The position numbers and the translations under genes were made by a program. Shown here in pieces: positions 1 to 7,801 of a stretch of DNA of 41,335 nt. The notes under the pieces were generated by a model. It saw only the letters and a program-made list of their open reading frames with translations. It had not been told where the DNA came from and ran no database searches. Location: positions 1-41,335 of the forward strand of contig JAFXSC010000019.1 in the NCBI GenBank assembly GCA_017525915.1. Reading direction: 5' to 3'. Numbering within the stretch: the first letter of the stretch is position 1; every line of letters begins with the position of its first letter. This stretch comes from Ruminococcus sp. (GTDB lineage Bacteria > Bacillota > Clostridia > Oscillospirales > Ruminococcaceae).

Positions 1-3000
1 ATAAGCATAAGCAAGGAAGCTTTCGGTTCAGCGGTTCTCGCACCTGAGAACAAGGCGGAGTTCACACTCAAAGCGACCGATACAGACCTCGAAGGCGTAA
101 CAATTGACGGCGGTACGGCACTCGGCAAGACCGACAAGGTATCGTTCACCGGCAACAATGCCGAAATAAAGGGACTGAAAGACGGCAAGTATGAGCTTAC
201 AGAAATCGCAGCTCCGGACGGCTTCACAAAGGTCACTACATCATTCAAGTTCGAGATAGAGAACGGCGTTATCAAGTCCAGCACAACAGTAACGGACGGC
301 AATTCTTCTATCTCGGCAGCGGACAATAAGACTATCGTTGCGACTGACGATATATCAAGGATAACTGTTAAGAAGTTCAGGGAGGACGGCACAACGCCTC
401 TCGACGGCGCGACCTTCCAGATAAGGACCATGGCTGACGATGCTTCAACGGCTGTAAAGGTCCTCACAGGCGGCTCGGTATTCACAGTCGAGGGACTCGG
501 CGACGGTACCTACTACCTCGTTGAAACAGTAGCTCCCAAGGGCTATGCGGCGGCTGAAACTTTTGAGTTCAAGGTCGAGAACGGCATCATCACAACTCCT
601 TCCGTCAAGGACAATACTATCAGCATAACCGACACTCTCCTCGGCACAGTAATGATAGCCAAGAAGGACGACAGCGGAAATGCTCTCGGAAAGGCTAAGC
701 TCAGTCTTGCAGGTCAGGACAAGAGCGGCACGGTAGTATTCGGCGAAGGTTCACTCATCACAGCAGATGCGGCAAGCATCGTAAGCGGCACAGGCGAGAG
801 CCTTGTATGGTTCTCGGAGGCTTCACCGGTGCAGATAAAGAATATCCCGGACGGCAGCTACACTCTCACAGAGCTGAGCGCACCCGAAGGCTATCTCCCG
901 GCTGAACCGGTAACATTCACGGTGAGCGGCGGCGTTATCACCGAGATAAACGGCGCTCCCAACAGCACAGGCAAGACGATCATCGAAATGACTGATGCTG
1001 CGACCAGGGTAACAGTAGTAAAGTACAATTCTGACAAGAGCCGGAAGCTTGACGGCGCTGAGCTCGAAATACGCGGCGAGGACGGCAAGGTCGTTACCAT
1101 CGGCGGCAAGGAACTCAGGTGGACTTCTTCCTCAGCTGAGGACTGGGTCATCAGGGGACTTCCCGCAGGAAAGACCTACAAGCTCGTTGAAACGGCTTCC
1201 CCGGACGGCTATAAGCTTCCCGATGAGCCGGTAATAGCGGAATTCAAGCTCGACAAGAACGGCGTTCTCACAGGCTTCACAGACAATACCATTACTGCTG
1301 TAAATACTGAAAGCAAGTTCAGGATAAGCAAGTTCGGCGACGACGGCGTGACACTTCTCCCGAAGGGCAGCGCGGCAGAGCTTACTCTCACAATGAAGAA
1401 GGCGACGAAGTCCGCTTCAAAGCCGGCAAAGCTCAGCGGCGACGCGATATGGGCAGGCGATGCGATAGTCTGGAGCACGGATGACGCAAATCCGAAGGAG
1501 CTCACGGGACTTCTCGACGGCGAATATGTACTCAGCGAGACAAAGGTGCCGGTCGGCTATGAAAAGGCTGACGATATGGTATTTGTGGTATCCGGCGGAA
1601 AGATAGTTTCTGTCGAGAGCGTGGATACCGATAATGACGAGGTCGGAATGATCGACAGACTTACGACCTCCACAACATCGACCACAACGACTACAACTAC
1701 CACAACGACTTCGACATCTTCAACATCGTCCACATCTTCGACATCGTCAAGCTCAACAAGCTCGACATCGACTACATCGTCAACTACGACAACGACTTCC
1801 ACCACTTCCACCACATCGACTACGACAACGACTTCCACCACATCGACCACAACAACGACCTCCACCACCACAACGACAACAACGACTACCACTACCACAA
1901 CTACCACAACGACTACAACCACCACAACCACTACAACGACCACAACAACTACCACTACGACTACAACTACTACAACAACTACCACAACGACCACAACTAC
2001 AACTACAACTACAACCACCACAACGACCACAACGACTACTACCACCACAACAACGTCAACTACGACAACGTCGACCACTTCGACATCAACGTCAACAACA
2101 TCAACAACGTCAGCGTCCACCACGACAACGACGTCAACTACGACCACAACCACGACCACTGCTTCGTCTTCGACAACTTCGACGACCACCACATCAACGT
2201 CAACGACTTCGACCACCAGCACAACTGCCGTAACCGTGACTGCAAAGATCAGGATCGACAAGCAGGATATCTTCGGCGGCGAGGTCGAGGGCGCAGAGCT
2301 TACGCTCAGGGGCGTTGACGCGGAAGGCAAGGAGATAATCTTCACAGAGGGCTGCATAGAGGTCGGCACGGGCGCAGAGCTCGAAACGGGTTCCGGCAGC
2401 GAGCTGAAGTGGATCTCGGGTACATCTCCTACAACTGTTATCCTCACGGACGGTACTTATACTCTCAGCGAGATAGCAGCTCCGAACGGCTACGAGAAGG
2501 CTACCGATATCGTGTTCACGATAGAGGGCGGCAAGCTAATAAGCGTTGACGAGGTGACACCCACTTCCGATGATGTAGTAATGATAGACGAAACAAGTCC
2601 TGCAACAACTACAACTACCACCACTACAACATCAACAACATCTACAACTTCCGATACGACAACGACTTCCACTACTACATCTACTACATCTACAACTTCC
2701 GATACCACTACGACTTCCACTACTACTACATCAACAACATCTACAACTTCCGATACGACAACGACTTCCACTACTACATCTACTACATCGACCACTTCCG
2801 ATACCACCACGACTTCCACTACCACATCAACTACATCGACCACTTCCACAACTACGACAACAACCACGACTACCACAACAACGACAACAACCACCACGAC
2901 TACTACAACGACCACCACTACTACCACATCAACTACATCGACCACAACCACATCAACAACCACAACATCGACAACATCGACAACAACTACATCAACAACA

Positions 3001-3444
3001 TCGACAACCACAACATCGACTACATCTACAACAACCACATCGACCACATCAACAACCACAACATCGACTACATCTACAACAACCACATCGACCACATCGA
3101 CTACAACTACATCGACTACAACTACAACCACCACCACCACATCGACCACGACCACGACCGCTATCGTATCCGGCGCTCACGTTGAAGTAACGACAGGTAC
3201 AGGAGTTGTCGGCGGCGATTCCGACTCAGCAACCACCACGACCACAACTACAACAGGCGACACAGGCAGCGTTACGACAACAGTTTCCGGACCGCTTTCC
3301 GGCGATCAGGACTCGGCAACTTCCACACCCGGCGATACGGATTCACCCAAGACCGGTTCGGAAGGCGTCGGAGCATTTGCAGCATCGCTTGCACTTGCAG
3401 TTGCGGCAGCATTCCTCTTACGTTCGAGGAAGAACGAAGAATGA
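1..3444 (+). CDS. SpaA/Cna-B-repeat cell-wall protein with poly-Thr linkers, 5' truncated
   Basis: The reading frame is open from the first base, so the 1147 residues seen are only the C-terminal part. Five tandem prealbumin-like (SpaA/Cna_B) modules occupy about residues 1-553 and a sixth lies at about 745-865. Each has the E-box form YxLxExxAPxGY (for example GSYTLTELSAPEGY), the family site of the catalytic Glu for Lys-Asn isopeptide bonds. Two Thr/Ser linkers follow module 5 and module 6. The C-terminus is a sorting signal: SPKTG at 1115-1119, a hydrophobic stretch, then RSRKNEE. The protein is therefore exported, probably linked to peptidoglycan or polymerised by a sortase, and held far from the wall by the linkers. 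An adhesin or pilin-like role is inference. A terminator follows 30 bp downstream. The family call is secure; the ligand is unknown. Confidence 0.88.
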   Translation: MSISKEAFGSAVLAPENKAEFTLKATDTDLEGVTIDGGTALGKTDKVSFTGNNAEIKGLKDGKYELTEIAAPDGFTKVTTSFKFEIENGVIKSSTTVTDGNSSISAADNKTIVATDDISRITVKKFREDGTTPLDGATFQIRTMADDASTAVKVLTGGSVFTVEGLGDGTYYLVETVAPKGYAAAETFEFKVENGIITTPSVKDNTISITDTLLGTVMIAKKDDSGNALGKAKLSLAGQDKSGTVVFGEGSLITADAASIVSGTGESLVWFSEASPVQIKNIPDGSYTLTELSAPEGYLPAEPVTFTVSGGVITEINGAPNSTGKTIIEMTDAATRVTVVKYNSDKSRKLDGAELEIRGEDGKVVTIGGKELRWTSSSAEDWVIRGLPAGKTYKLVETASPDGYKLPDEPVIAEFKLDKNGVLTGFTDNTITAVNTESKFRISKFGDDGVTLLPKGSAAELTLTMKKATKSASKPAKLSGDAIWAGDAIVWSTDDANPKELTGLLDGEYVLSETKVPVGYEKADDMVFVVSGGKIVSVESVDTDNDEVGMIDRLTTSTTSTTTTTTTTTTSTSSTSSTSSTSSSSTSSTSTTSSTTTTTSTTSTTSTTTTTSTTSTTTTTSTTTTTTTTTTTTTTTTTTTTTTTTTTTTTTTTTTTTTTTTTTTTTTTTTTTTTTTTTTTTTTTTSTTTTSTTSTSTSTTSTTSASTTTTTSTTTTTTTTASSSTTSTTTTSTSTTSTTSTTAVTVTAKIRIDKQDIFGGEVEGAELTLRGVDAEGKEIIFTEGCIEVGTGAELETGSGSELKWISGTSPTTVILTDGTYTLSEIAAPNGYEKATDIVFTIEGGKLISVDEVTPTSDDVVMIDETSPATTTTTTTTTSTTSTTSDTTTTSTTTSTTSTTSDTTTTSTTTTSTTSTTSDTTTTSTTTSTTSTTSDTTTTSTTTSTTSTTSTTTTTTTTTTTTTTTTTTTTTTTTTTTSTTSTTTTSTTTTSTTSTTTTSTTSTTTTSTTSTTTTSTTSTTTTSTTSTTTTSTTSTTTTSTTTTTTTTTSTTTTTAIVSGAHVEVTTGTGVVGGDSDSATTTTTTTTGDTGSVTTTVSGPLSGDQDSATSTPGDTDSPKTGSEGVGAFAASLALAVAAAFLLRSRKNEE
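1663..2229 (+). repeat. Thr/Ser-rich linker 1, including 64 consecutive Thr codons
   Basis: About 188 codons of almost only Thr and Ser. Bases 1864-2055 are 64 Thr codons with no interruption, which I counted as 22 ACA, 17 ACC, 16 ACT and 9 ACG. The mixture of synonyms means the protein repeat is not a simple DNA repeat. The opposite strand reads as poly-Val, which is a shadow and not a gene. Confidence 0.95.
2602..3162 (+). repeat. Thr/Ser-rich linker 2 with a Ser-Asp-punctuated tandem repeat
   Basis: About 187 codons of Thr and Ser. The first part (about 2630-2830) contains four copies of a unit of roughly 16-17 residues built on TTSTTSDTTTTSTT, similar at DNA level. The middle is a pure Thr run. 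The last part is a TTSTTTTS-type repeat. Confidence 0.92.
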
Positions 3445-3475
3445 ACTGAAAAGCGGCACTGACCGCACATGAACT

Positions 3476-3518
3476 GAGCCATAGGGCAGCGAAATGCAGC
3501 TCTATGGCTCTCTTTTTT
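3476..3518 (+). terminator. Rho-independent terminator of the cell-wall protein gene
   Basis: A 9-bp perfect stem (GAGCCATAG with CTATGGCTC, 3476-3484 and 3502-3510) is followed by TCTTTTTT. It touches the stop codon of the converging minus-strand gene. Confidence 0.85.
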
Positions 3519-4057
3519 CATCCGTTGATAATAATGCTGCCGGTGACGCCGTTTTCACCAAGCTCTGCGACCTCTGCACTGCCCTTATTGAGAAGGCTGC
3601 CGAGGACGGTCACAATGTCGCAGTCCGGCACGATACCCTGCCCTGACGCTTCTTCGACCGAGCCGTGAAGGCGTTCCGCAGAGTCAGCGGTGAGCAGTCC
3701 GGAAGCGTTGCTGCCTGCCGCGACAAGGCAGGAGGGCGAGACCTTCCACTCCTCGAAAACGTATTCAAGAGTACCGGCAGGAGAACTGCCGCTGACGATG
3801 ACGAGCTCGGTGAAGCCCGTGAATATCTTCCTTCCGGTGCAGAGTTCCGCGGCGTCAATGGCTGACGCGATATCCTTGCCGTGCGCGGTCACGGTCCCGC
3901 TGTCCTCCTGAAAAAAAGCAAGTGTGAGCGACACCTCATCGCCGCAGCTTATAACGGCAGCGCGAAGGTAGGACTTGTTGTGGACGAGCCCCGTTTCGCA
4001 GCCCGGAGTGCATACCAGCATCAGGAGGGCAGATACTATAACAGCCGCCCTTTTCAC
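3518..4057 (-). CDS. Short Ger(x)C-like lipoprotein
   Basis: A 179-residue predicted lipoprotein: an N-terminal hydrophobic signal ending in TPGC with Cys20 as the acylated residue. The middle (RKIFTGFTELVIVSG followed by a charged helix and SCLVAAG) resembles the N-terminal domain of Ger(x)C spore-germination proteins, in which a similar segment leads into a conserved strand. Usual Ger(x)C proteins are about 370-400 residues, so the C-terminal domain is missing. The start is GTG at 4057, overlapping the TGA of the DUF4363 gene by 4 bases, so translation is probably coupled. The neighbours DUF421 and DUF4363 suggest a membrane or spore-envelope complex. The Ger(x)C link rests on pattern recognition only. 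Confidence 0.6.
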   Translation of the reverse strand: MKRAAVIVSALLMLVCTPGCETGLVHNKSYLRAAVISCGDEVSLTLAFFQEDSGTVTAHGKDIASAIDAAELCTGRKIFTGFTELVIVSGSSPAGTLEYVFEEWKVSPSCLVAAGSNASGLLTADSAERLHGSVEEASGQGIVPDCDIVTVLGSLLNKGSAEVAELGENGVTGSIIING

Positions 4058-4425
4058 AGTATCCTCGTGAGCCGCGGCATACCGCTGTCCCTCATGGCTT
4101 CGATGAGCTTTTTCAGCTCTGTAAGCTCAGCGCACGGACTTTCGCTGCCGGCAGTACCCGAAAATCTTGCCGCGAGCCTGTCCACCTCGAGGAGACGGTC
4201 GTTCCTTATCACAAGCATCGCCTTGCTGCGGAAGCTCTGCCACTCCTCCGCAAGCTCTGCGGCAGCCTCCGAAGCGCCTTCCGTATCTCCTCCGGCGCAC
4301 ATTTCTTCGATATCTTCAAGTTCGCCGAGCATATCACCGCACCGCCTTTCGACCCAAAGACCGGAGAACACTCCCGTTCCGACGAGCGCAAGGAGTATAC
4401 AAATGCTAATTGCCGCTCTTGTCAT
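4054..4425 (-). CDS. DUF4363 family protein
   Basis: 123 residues. One N-terminal membrane segment (ISICILLALVGTGVFSGLWV) is followed by an alpha-helical, Glu-rich extracytoplasmic domain. This matches DUF4363, a family often encoded next to DUF421 proteins in spore-forming Firmicutes. The ATG at 4425 was chosen because GGAGG lies 6 bases upstream; a longer upstream reading is possible but lacks a ribosome site. It overlaps the end of the DUF421 gene by 20 bp and the Ger(x)C-like gene by 4 bp, so the three are one translationally coupled operon. Function is unknown; it may work with the DUF421 membrane protein. Confidence 0.7.
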   Translation of the reverse strand: MTRAAISICILLALVGTGVFSGLWVERRCGDMLGELEDIEEMCAGGDTEGASEAAAELAEEWQSFRSKAMLVIRNDRLLEVDRLAARFSGTAGSESPCAELTELKKLIEAMRDSGMPRLTRIL

Positions 4426-5122
4426 GCTTTTCCTCCATAGTAATGATATCGCCGCCGTTCCTGAGAGCGGCAAGGTATTTACCGCTGCCGTCGCCGGTCA
4501 TTATGAACACGTCACCGGGAGCGATGCCCCTTCTGCGGAGCATTTCAGCTATGCGCTCCGGGGAAGCCCCGGCTTTTTCCGCAGCAGAACGGATAGTCCT
4601 GCCCTCCGCCATTATCACCTGCGGCGGGTCGCTGTCGGGCTGGGTTATACCGAGGTCGCAGCGCTGAGGAACATCGGCGGAGGGCTTTTTCATAACGGAA
4701 ATGCTGCCGGTCGTCTCGACTATTGCGAACTGCACCTCGCTGATGTCGAAAACGTCCTGACCGCGCAGGGCGGTCATGAGGTCGTCCGCGGAGAAGCGGA
4801 GCTCCCTCAGTACGCGGGTATCGAGCCTGCCGCTGCTTATGACTATCTTTGGACTGCCGGAGATAAGGCGGCGCAGGCGCGGACATTTCAGGCTTATCCA
4901 CGAGACGATGACCTCGAAGCAGACGAGGGTGAGGATAGGCGTGATGCCGACGATGAGGGGGATATCCGTGTCCTCGACCGGAAGGGTGGCGATGTTCGAG
5001 ACGAGTATCGTAACAACGAGCTCGGAGGGCTGGAGTTCGCCGAGCTGGCGCTTGCCCATGAGCCTGACGGAGAATATAACGAGGATATAGAGCATGACTG
5101 CCCTTATTATCACGACTGTCAA
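4406..5122 (-). CDS. DUF421 (YetF-like) membrane protein
   Basis: 238 residues. N-terminal transmembrane helices contain the family signature MGKRQLGELQPSEL, followed by a cytoplasmic domain (RLISGSPKIVISSGRLD...) typical of the YetF/DUF421 family. The C-terminus carries a tail with GDVFIMTGDGSG. The start is the TTG at 5122, placed 8 bases after AAGGAG; an in-frame GTG at 5113 is the alternative. The longer frame reaching 5350 has no ribosome site and runs through the upstream terminator, so it is not used. First gene of a DUF421-DUF4363-Ger(x)C-like operon. YetF-type proteins are linked to spore properties in Bacillus; the role here is not shown. Confidence 0.82.
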   Translation of the reverse strand: MTVVIIRAVMLYILVIFSVRLMGKRQLGELQPSELVVTILVSNIATLPVEDTDIPLIVGITPILTLVCFEVIVSWISLKCPRLRRLISGSPKIVISSGRLDTRVLRELRFSADDLMTALRGQDVFDISEVQFAIVETTGSISVMKKPSADVPQRCDLGITQPDSDPPQVIMAEGRTIRSAAEKAGASPERIAEMLRRRGIAPGDVFIMTGDGSGKYLAALRNGGDIITMEEKHDKSGN

Positions 5123-5180
5123 ACGATCAACTCCTTCAATGGGTATTGTTTCCCGGAAAGCCGCGGTTATGCACCGGAAA

Positions 5181-5210
5181 ACGCAAAAGCCCCCGCATTC
5201 CTGCGGGGGC
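5181..5210 (-). terminator. Terminator of the cytidylate-kinase-like gene
   Basis: Perfect 9-bp GC-rich stem (GCCCCCGCA with TGCGGGGGC). Read on the minus strand it is followed by TTTTGCGTTTT. Confidence 0.8.
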
Positions 5211-5285
5211 TTTGTTGAAAGAGAGATAGTAGGTATCCGGAAGCACTGGTTACAGGGAAGTCCGGATACACGAATATGGCATTTA

Positions 5286-5906
5286 TCAGTCGAAACGTGC
5301 GTTGTACTCGTTGTAAGCCTTGACGATAAGCTCGGCGCAGAGCTCGTCACCGAGCGCGGAGCTGTTGAGACAGAGGTGGTACTGGTCCTTGTCCTGCCAC
5401 TGTCTGCCGGTGTTGACGTTGTAGAAGGTCTCGCGGCGCTTGTCGGCCTTCTTCATGATATTCTCAGCCTTGCCGGACGCGATGCCGTATTCGTTCACGG
5501 CACGCTTCACGCGCTCCTCGGGGTCTGCGTAGATATAAACGCTGAAACAGCCCTTGTCCTCGAGGATATAGTTTCCGCATCTGCCGACGAGCACGAAGCT
5601 CTCCTCCTTCTCGGATATCTCGTTGATAATGCGGCTTTCCATCAGGAACACCTTATCTGAAAGGGGAAGGTCGTCCTCCATGGACCTTGAAGGGTTGGCT
5701 GAGAGCAGCAGGGAATACAGGAAGCTTGTGGGAACGTTTTCTTCGGCGCTTTCGAGGTATTCCGGAGATATGCCGCATTTATCCGCAGTCATTTCGAGAA
5801 TCTGTCTGTTGTAGCAGTTGATGCCGAGCTTTTCCGCAGCGAGCTTGCCGATAAGACTTCCGCCGCTGCCGTACTGGCGTTCGATAGTGATTATCTTCTT
5901 TTTCAT
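5286..5906 (-). CDS. Cytidylate kinase-like family protein
   Basis: 206 residues of the Cytidylate_kin_2 type. An N-terminal P-loop (RQYGSGGSLIGKLAAEKLG, residues 10-28) is followed by an LVGRCGNYIL segment and a DPEERVKRA helix with Arg residues typical of the nucleoside monophosphate kinase lid. Likely a phosphotransferase acting on a nucleotide. These stand-alone homologues are common in Clostridia in addition to the genuine Cmk, and their substrate is not established. The ATG has AGGAGGG upstream. A single gene with its own 17-bp-spaced promoter and terminator. Confidence 0.85.
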   Translation of the reverse strand: MKKKIITIERQYGSGGSLIGKLAAEKLGINCYNRQILEMTADKCGISPEYLESAEENVPTSFLYSLLLSANPSRSMEDDLPLSDKVFLMESRIINEISEKEESFVLVGRCGNYILEDKGCFSVYIYADPEERVKRAVNEYGIASGKAENIMKKADKRRETFYNVNTGRQWQDKDQYHLCLNSSALGDELCAELIVKAYNEYNARFD

Positions 5907-5955
5907 TATTCACCCTCCTGAATCAGTATTTGGGCGCAAGGCTCCAATCAATAAT

Positions 5956-5984
5956 ATTATACCCGCATTTTGCACATAATTCAA
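5956..5984 (-). promoter_or_regulatory. Promoter of the cytidylate-kinase-like gene
   Basis: On the minus strand, TTGAAT, a 17-bp spacer and TATAAT, about 50 bp upstream of the start codon. Confidence 0.7.
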
Positions 5985-6072
5985 GCAATAATGTAAAAGA
6001 AAATGTGATAAAAGTAAATTTCTGCGTTTTTGACAATTAAACCGGAGCTGACTTGTGCAGATTTCATAACAA

Positions 6073-7338
6073 TTATTCCTCGCCGGAAACTTCCTCGCCC
6101 GGCGGCTCCATGACCTCGACTATCACCTTGTCAACGGTCTGCTCGCTGACTTCCTTCGCGGTGAGCCGGAATATCCCGGTCTCAACAGTCTCGCCGGCAT
6201 CGGGGATATGCTCCATGACGTCCGTCACCCAGCCGCCGACCGAGGTATAGTCCGTGTCAACGAGGTTTTCGTCCAGCCCCAGCCTTTCGAGCATATCGCT
6301 TATGCTTACGTCACCGGCGACCTCGTAGATATTGTCGCCTGTCATGACGATGTTGTCGATTATTTCATCGTCCTCGTCGTATATCTCACCGACAAGCTCC
6401 TCTATGATGTCCTCGAGGGTGATTATTCCCTTCGTGCCGCCGTACTGGTCAACGACAACGGCAAGATGCACCTTCTGGCGCTGCATATCCTTCATTGCCT
6501 CGCTTATGAGCTTGCTGTCGGCGATGTGCGGAACGGGCTGGATTATGCTGCGGATATCGCTGCGCCCCTCCGAGAGCATCTTGAAGAACGCCTTGTTCGT
6601 GATGATGCCGAGGATATCATCAAGGCTCTTGTCATAGACCGGAAGGCGCGAGTACATCTCGCTCATGAAGATATTCCGTATCTCGTCTATCGAGCTGCCG
6701 GCCTCCGCACCGATGACCTTGACACGGGGGATAAGTATCTCGTTCACGGTGATATCGTCAAATTCGAGGGCGCTCTTGACGAGCTCGCTTTCCTGTTCCT
6801 CAATAACGCCCTGTTCCTCGATCTCGTCGATCATGTATTTGAGCTCGTCCTCGGTAACGCTCGGCTCGTCGCCGCCCTTGTCGAAAAGCGATGAGAGCTT
6901 GTTGAGGAGAAACACAAGGGGCTTGAACAGTGAGACGAGGAAGGAGAGCGGCACCGCGAACGCGAGCGCGAGTTTCTCGGCGTTTTTCTTGGCGTAGGAC
7001 TTCGGCAGGACTTCGCAGAAAACGAGCACGAGAAGGGTGATGACAACGGTGGAGATGAGAGCGCCGTTGCTGCCGAAAATGCTGATGAAGAGCAGGGTGC
7101 TGACCGATGACGCGGCGATGTTCACGATGTTGTTGCCGATGAGAACGGCGGTGAGCACCTCATCGAAGCGGTTGGCGAGTTTCAGAGCCTTGGCGGCTTT
7201 TTTGCTTCCCTGAGCCTCATAGTTTTTGAGGCGGAGCTTGTTGACGCTCGAATAGGCGGTCTCGGTGCCGGAAAAAAGCGCCGAGAAGAGCATCATTGCG
7301 ATTATAAGGGGAATTTTCCATATGTCAGAGTTGTCCAT
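6073..7338 (-). CDS. CNNM/CorC-type membrane protein with paired CBS domains (HlyC/CorC family)
   Basis: 421 residues. An N-terminal DUF21/CNNM membrane domain (about 1-190, with SALFSGTETAYSSVNKLRL and several helices) is followed by two CBS domains (about 205-325, ending in VVDQYGGTKGIITLEDIIEE) and a C-terminal CorC_HlyC domain (about 340-415, including DYTSVGGWVTD). The family is implicated in magnesium or cobalt efflux or resistance, with the CBS pair sensing adenine nucleotides. The old name haemolysin is misleading. The ATG at 7338 is chosen over an upstream one because AAAGGAAAGG precedes it and the upstream frame runs through the promoter. It faces away from a CorA-family gene, so this may be a small divalent-cation locus. 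Confidence 0.9.
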   Translation of the reverse strand: MDNSDIWKIPLIIAMMLFSALFSGTETAYSSVNKLRLKNYEAQGSKKAAKALKLANRFDEVLTAVLIGNNIVNIAASSVSTLLFISIFGSNGALISTVVITLLVLVFCEVLPKSYAKKNAEKLALAFAVPLSFLVSLFKPLVFLLNKLSSLFDKGGDEPSVTEDELKYMIDEIEEQGVIEEQESELVKSALEFDDITVNEILIPRVKVIGAEAGSSIDEIRNIFMSEMYSRLPVYDKSLDDILGIITNKAFFKMLSEGRSDIRSIIQPVPHIADSKLISEAMKDMQRQKVHLAVVVDQYGGTKGIITLEDIIEELVGEIYDEDDEIIDNIVMTGDNIYEVAGDVSISDMLERLGLDENLVDTDYTSVGGWVTDVMEHIPDAGETVETGIFRLTAKEVSEQTVDKVIVEVMEPPGEEVSGEE

Positions 7339-7410
7339 AAACAGCCTTTCCTTTGCCGGAAATGCGGAAGCGGAGGGCTTCCGGCAGTCCGGATAATTGT
7401 ATAATATTAT

Positions 7411-7439
7411 ATTATAGCACATATTCTGAGTTTTTGCAA
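7411..7439 (-). promoter_or_regulatory. Promoter of the CNNM/CorC-type gene
   Basis: Minus strand: TTGCAA, 17 bp, TATAAT. It lies about 70 bp upstream of the chosen ATG and inside the longer, rejected frame. Confidence 0.72.
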
Positions 7440-7440
7440 G

Positions 7441-7553
7441 AGCAGTGAGCAGTGCATAGTGCAGGGGACGATGCCTGCATCGACCCACAGTCATTAGCAG
7501 GACGCGCAATGTGCGCCCTGCTTACTGAAAAAATCTTCCGGAGGAAATTTTTT
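7441..7553. repeat. Cluster of small palindromes between two divergent promoters
   Basis: Contains GCAGGGGACGATGCCTGC-like and GCAGGACGCGCA / TGTGCGCCCTGC hairpins, then an AAAATCTTCCGGAGGAAATTTT-like stem. The GCAGGG...CCCTGC pieces resemble the hairpin at 8771-8797, suggesting a dispersed intergenic repeat family. Confidence 0.5.
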
Positions 7554-7566
7554 TTCATAAGGGGTC

Positions 7567-7595
7567 TTGTAAAATCAGCCGGGATTTGTTATAAT
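7567..7595 (+). promoter_or_regulatory. Promoter of the CorA-family gene and its leader
   Basis: TTGTAA, a 17-bp spacer and TATAAT. It leaves a leader of about 200 nt before the transporter gene. Confidence 0.72.
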
Positions 7596-7656
7596 AATAT
7601 GTGAAGCGCTGCGCCAGAGCTGTGCGCTGCGGAAACTGTTTACACGGAGGTGCGTT

Positions 7657-7794
7657 ATGAGTTCTGACCCTTATGGGAATTGCAATATGATATCCCTTTA
7701 TCCGGCGGAAGCTCGCAATGCTCTCCGACTTCCGCCGGAAATACCGGCGAAAGGAGCAAGGTCTGCGGGAGGAGTGTGTGTTCCGCAGGTCTGA
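7657..7794 (+). CDS. Possible 45-residue leader peptide upstream of the CorA-family gene
   Basis: A short frame with a good ribosome site (CGGAGG, 6 bases before the ATG) ends 7 bases before the transporter start. It encodes MSSDPYGNCNMISLYPAEAR..., Pro-rich in the middle (LPPEIPAKG). The DNA under it forms a perfect 10-bp inverted repeat (CCGGCGGAAG with CTTCCGCCGG, about 7695-7731) and a second stem (CTGCGG with CCGCAG). Leader peptides control magnesium transporter genes in enteric bacteria (mgtL), so a regulatory leader is possible here, but there is no homology that I can claim. It may instead be only a structured untranslated leader. Confidence 0.4.
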   Translation: MSSDPYGNCNMISLYPAEARNALRLPPEIPAKGARSAGGVCVPQV

Positions 7795-7801
7795 GTAAAC
7801 A

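Noticed and set aside
2630-2840. CRISPR-like regular repeats
   Set aside because: The periodicity is in frame, codes for Thr/Ser/Asp and has no unique spacers; it is a protein repeat.
1557-3155. Two long minus-strand frames coding for poly-Val (296 and 221 codons)
   Set aside because: They are the exact reverse reading of the Thr-rich linkers (ACN becomes NGT); no ribosome site and no known protein looks like this. The same holds for similar frames opposite the scaB linkers.
3881-5218. Plus-strand frame of 445 codons
   Set aside because: It runs opposite three well-supported overlapping minus-strand genes, has no domain and no ribosome site.
7596-7800. Mg2+ M-box riboswitch before the CorA-family gene
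   Set aside because: None of the conserved M-box segments is visible; the stems present do not match its architecture.
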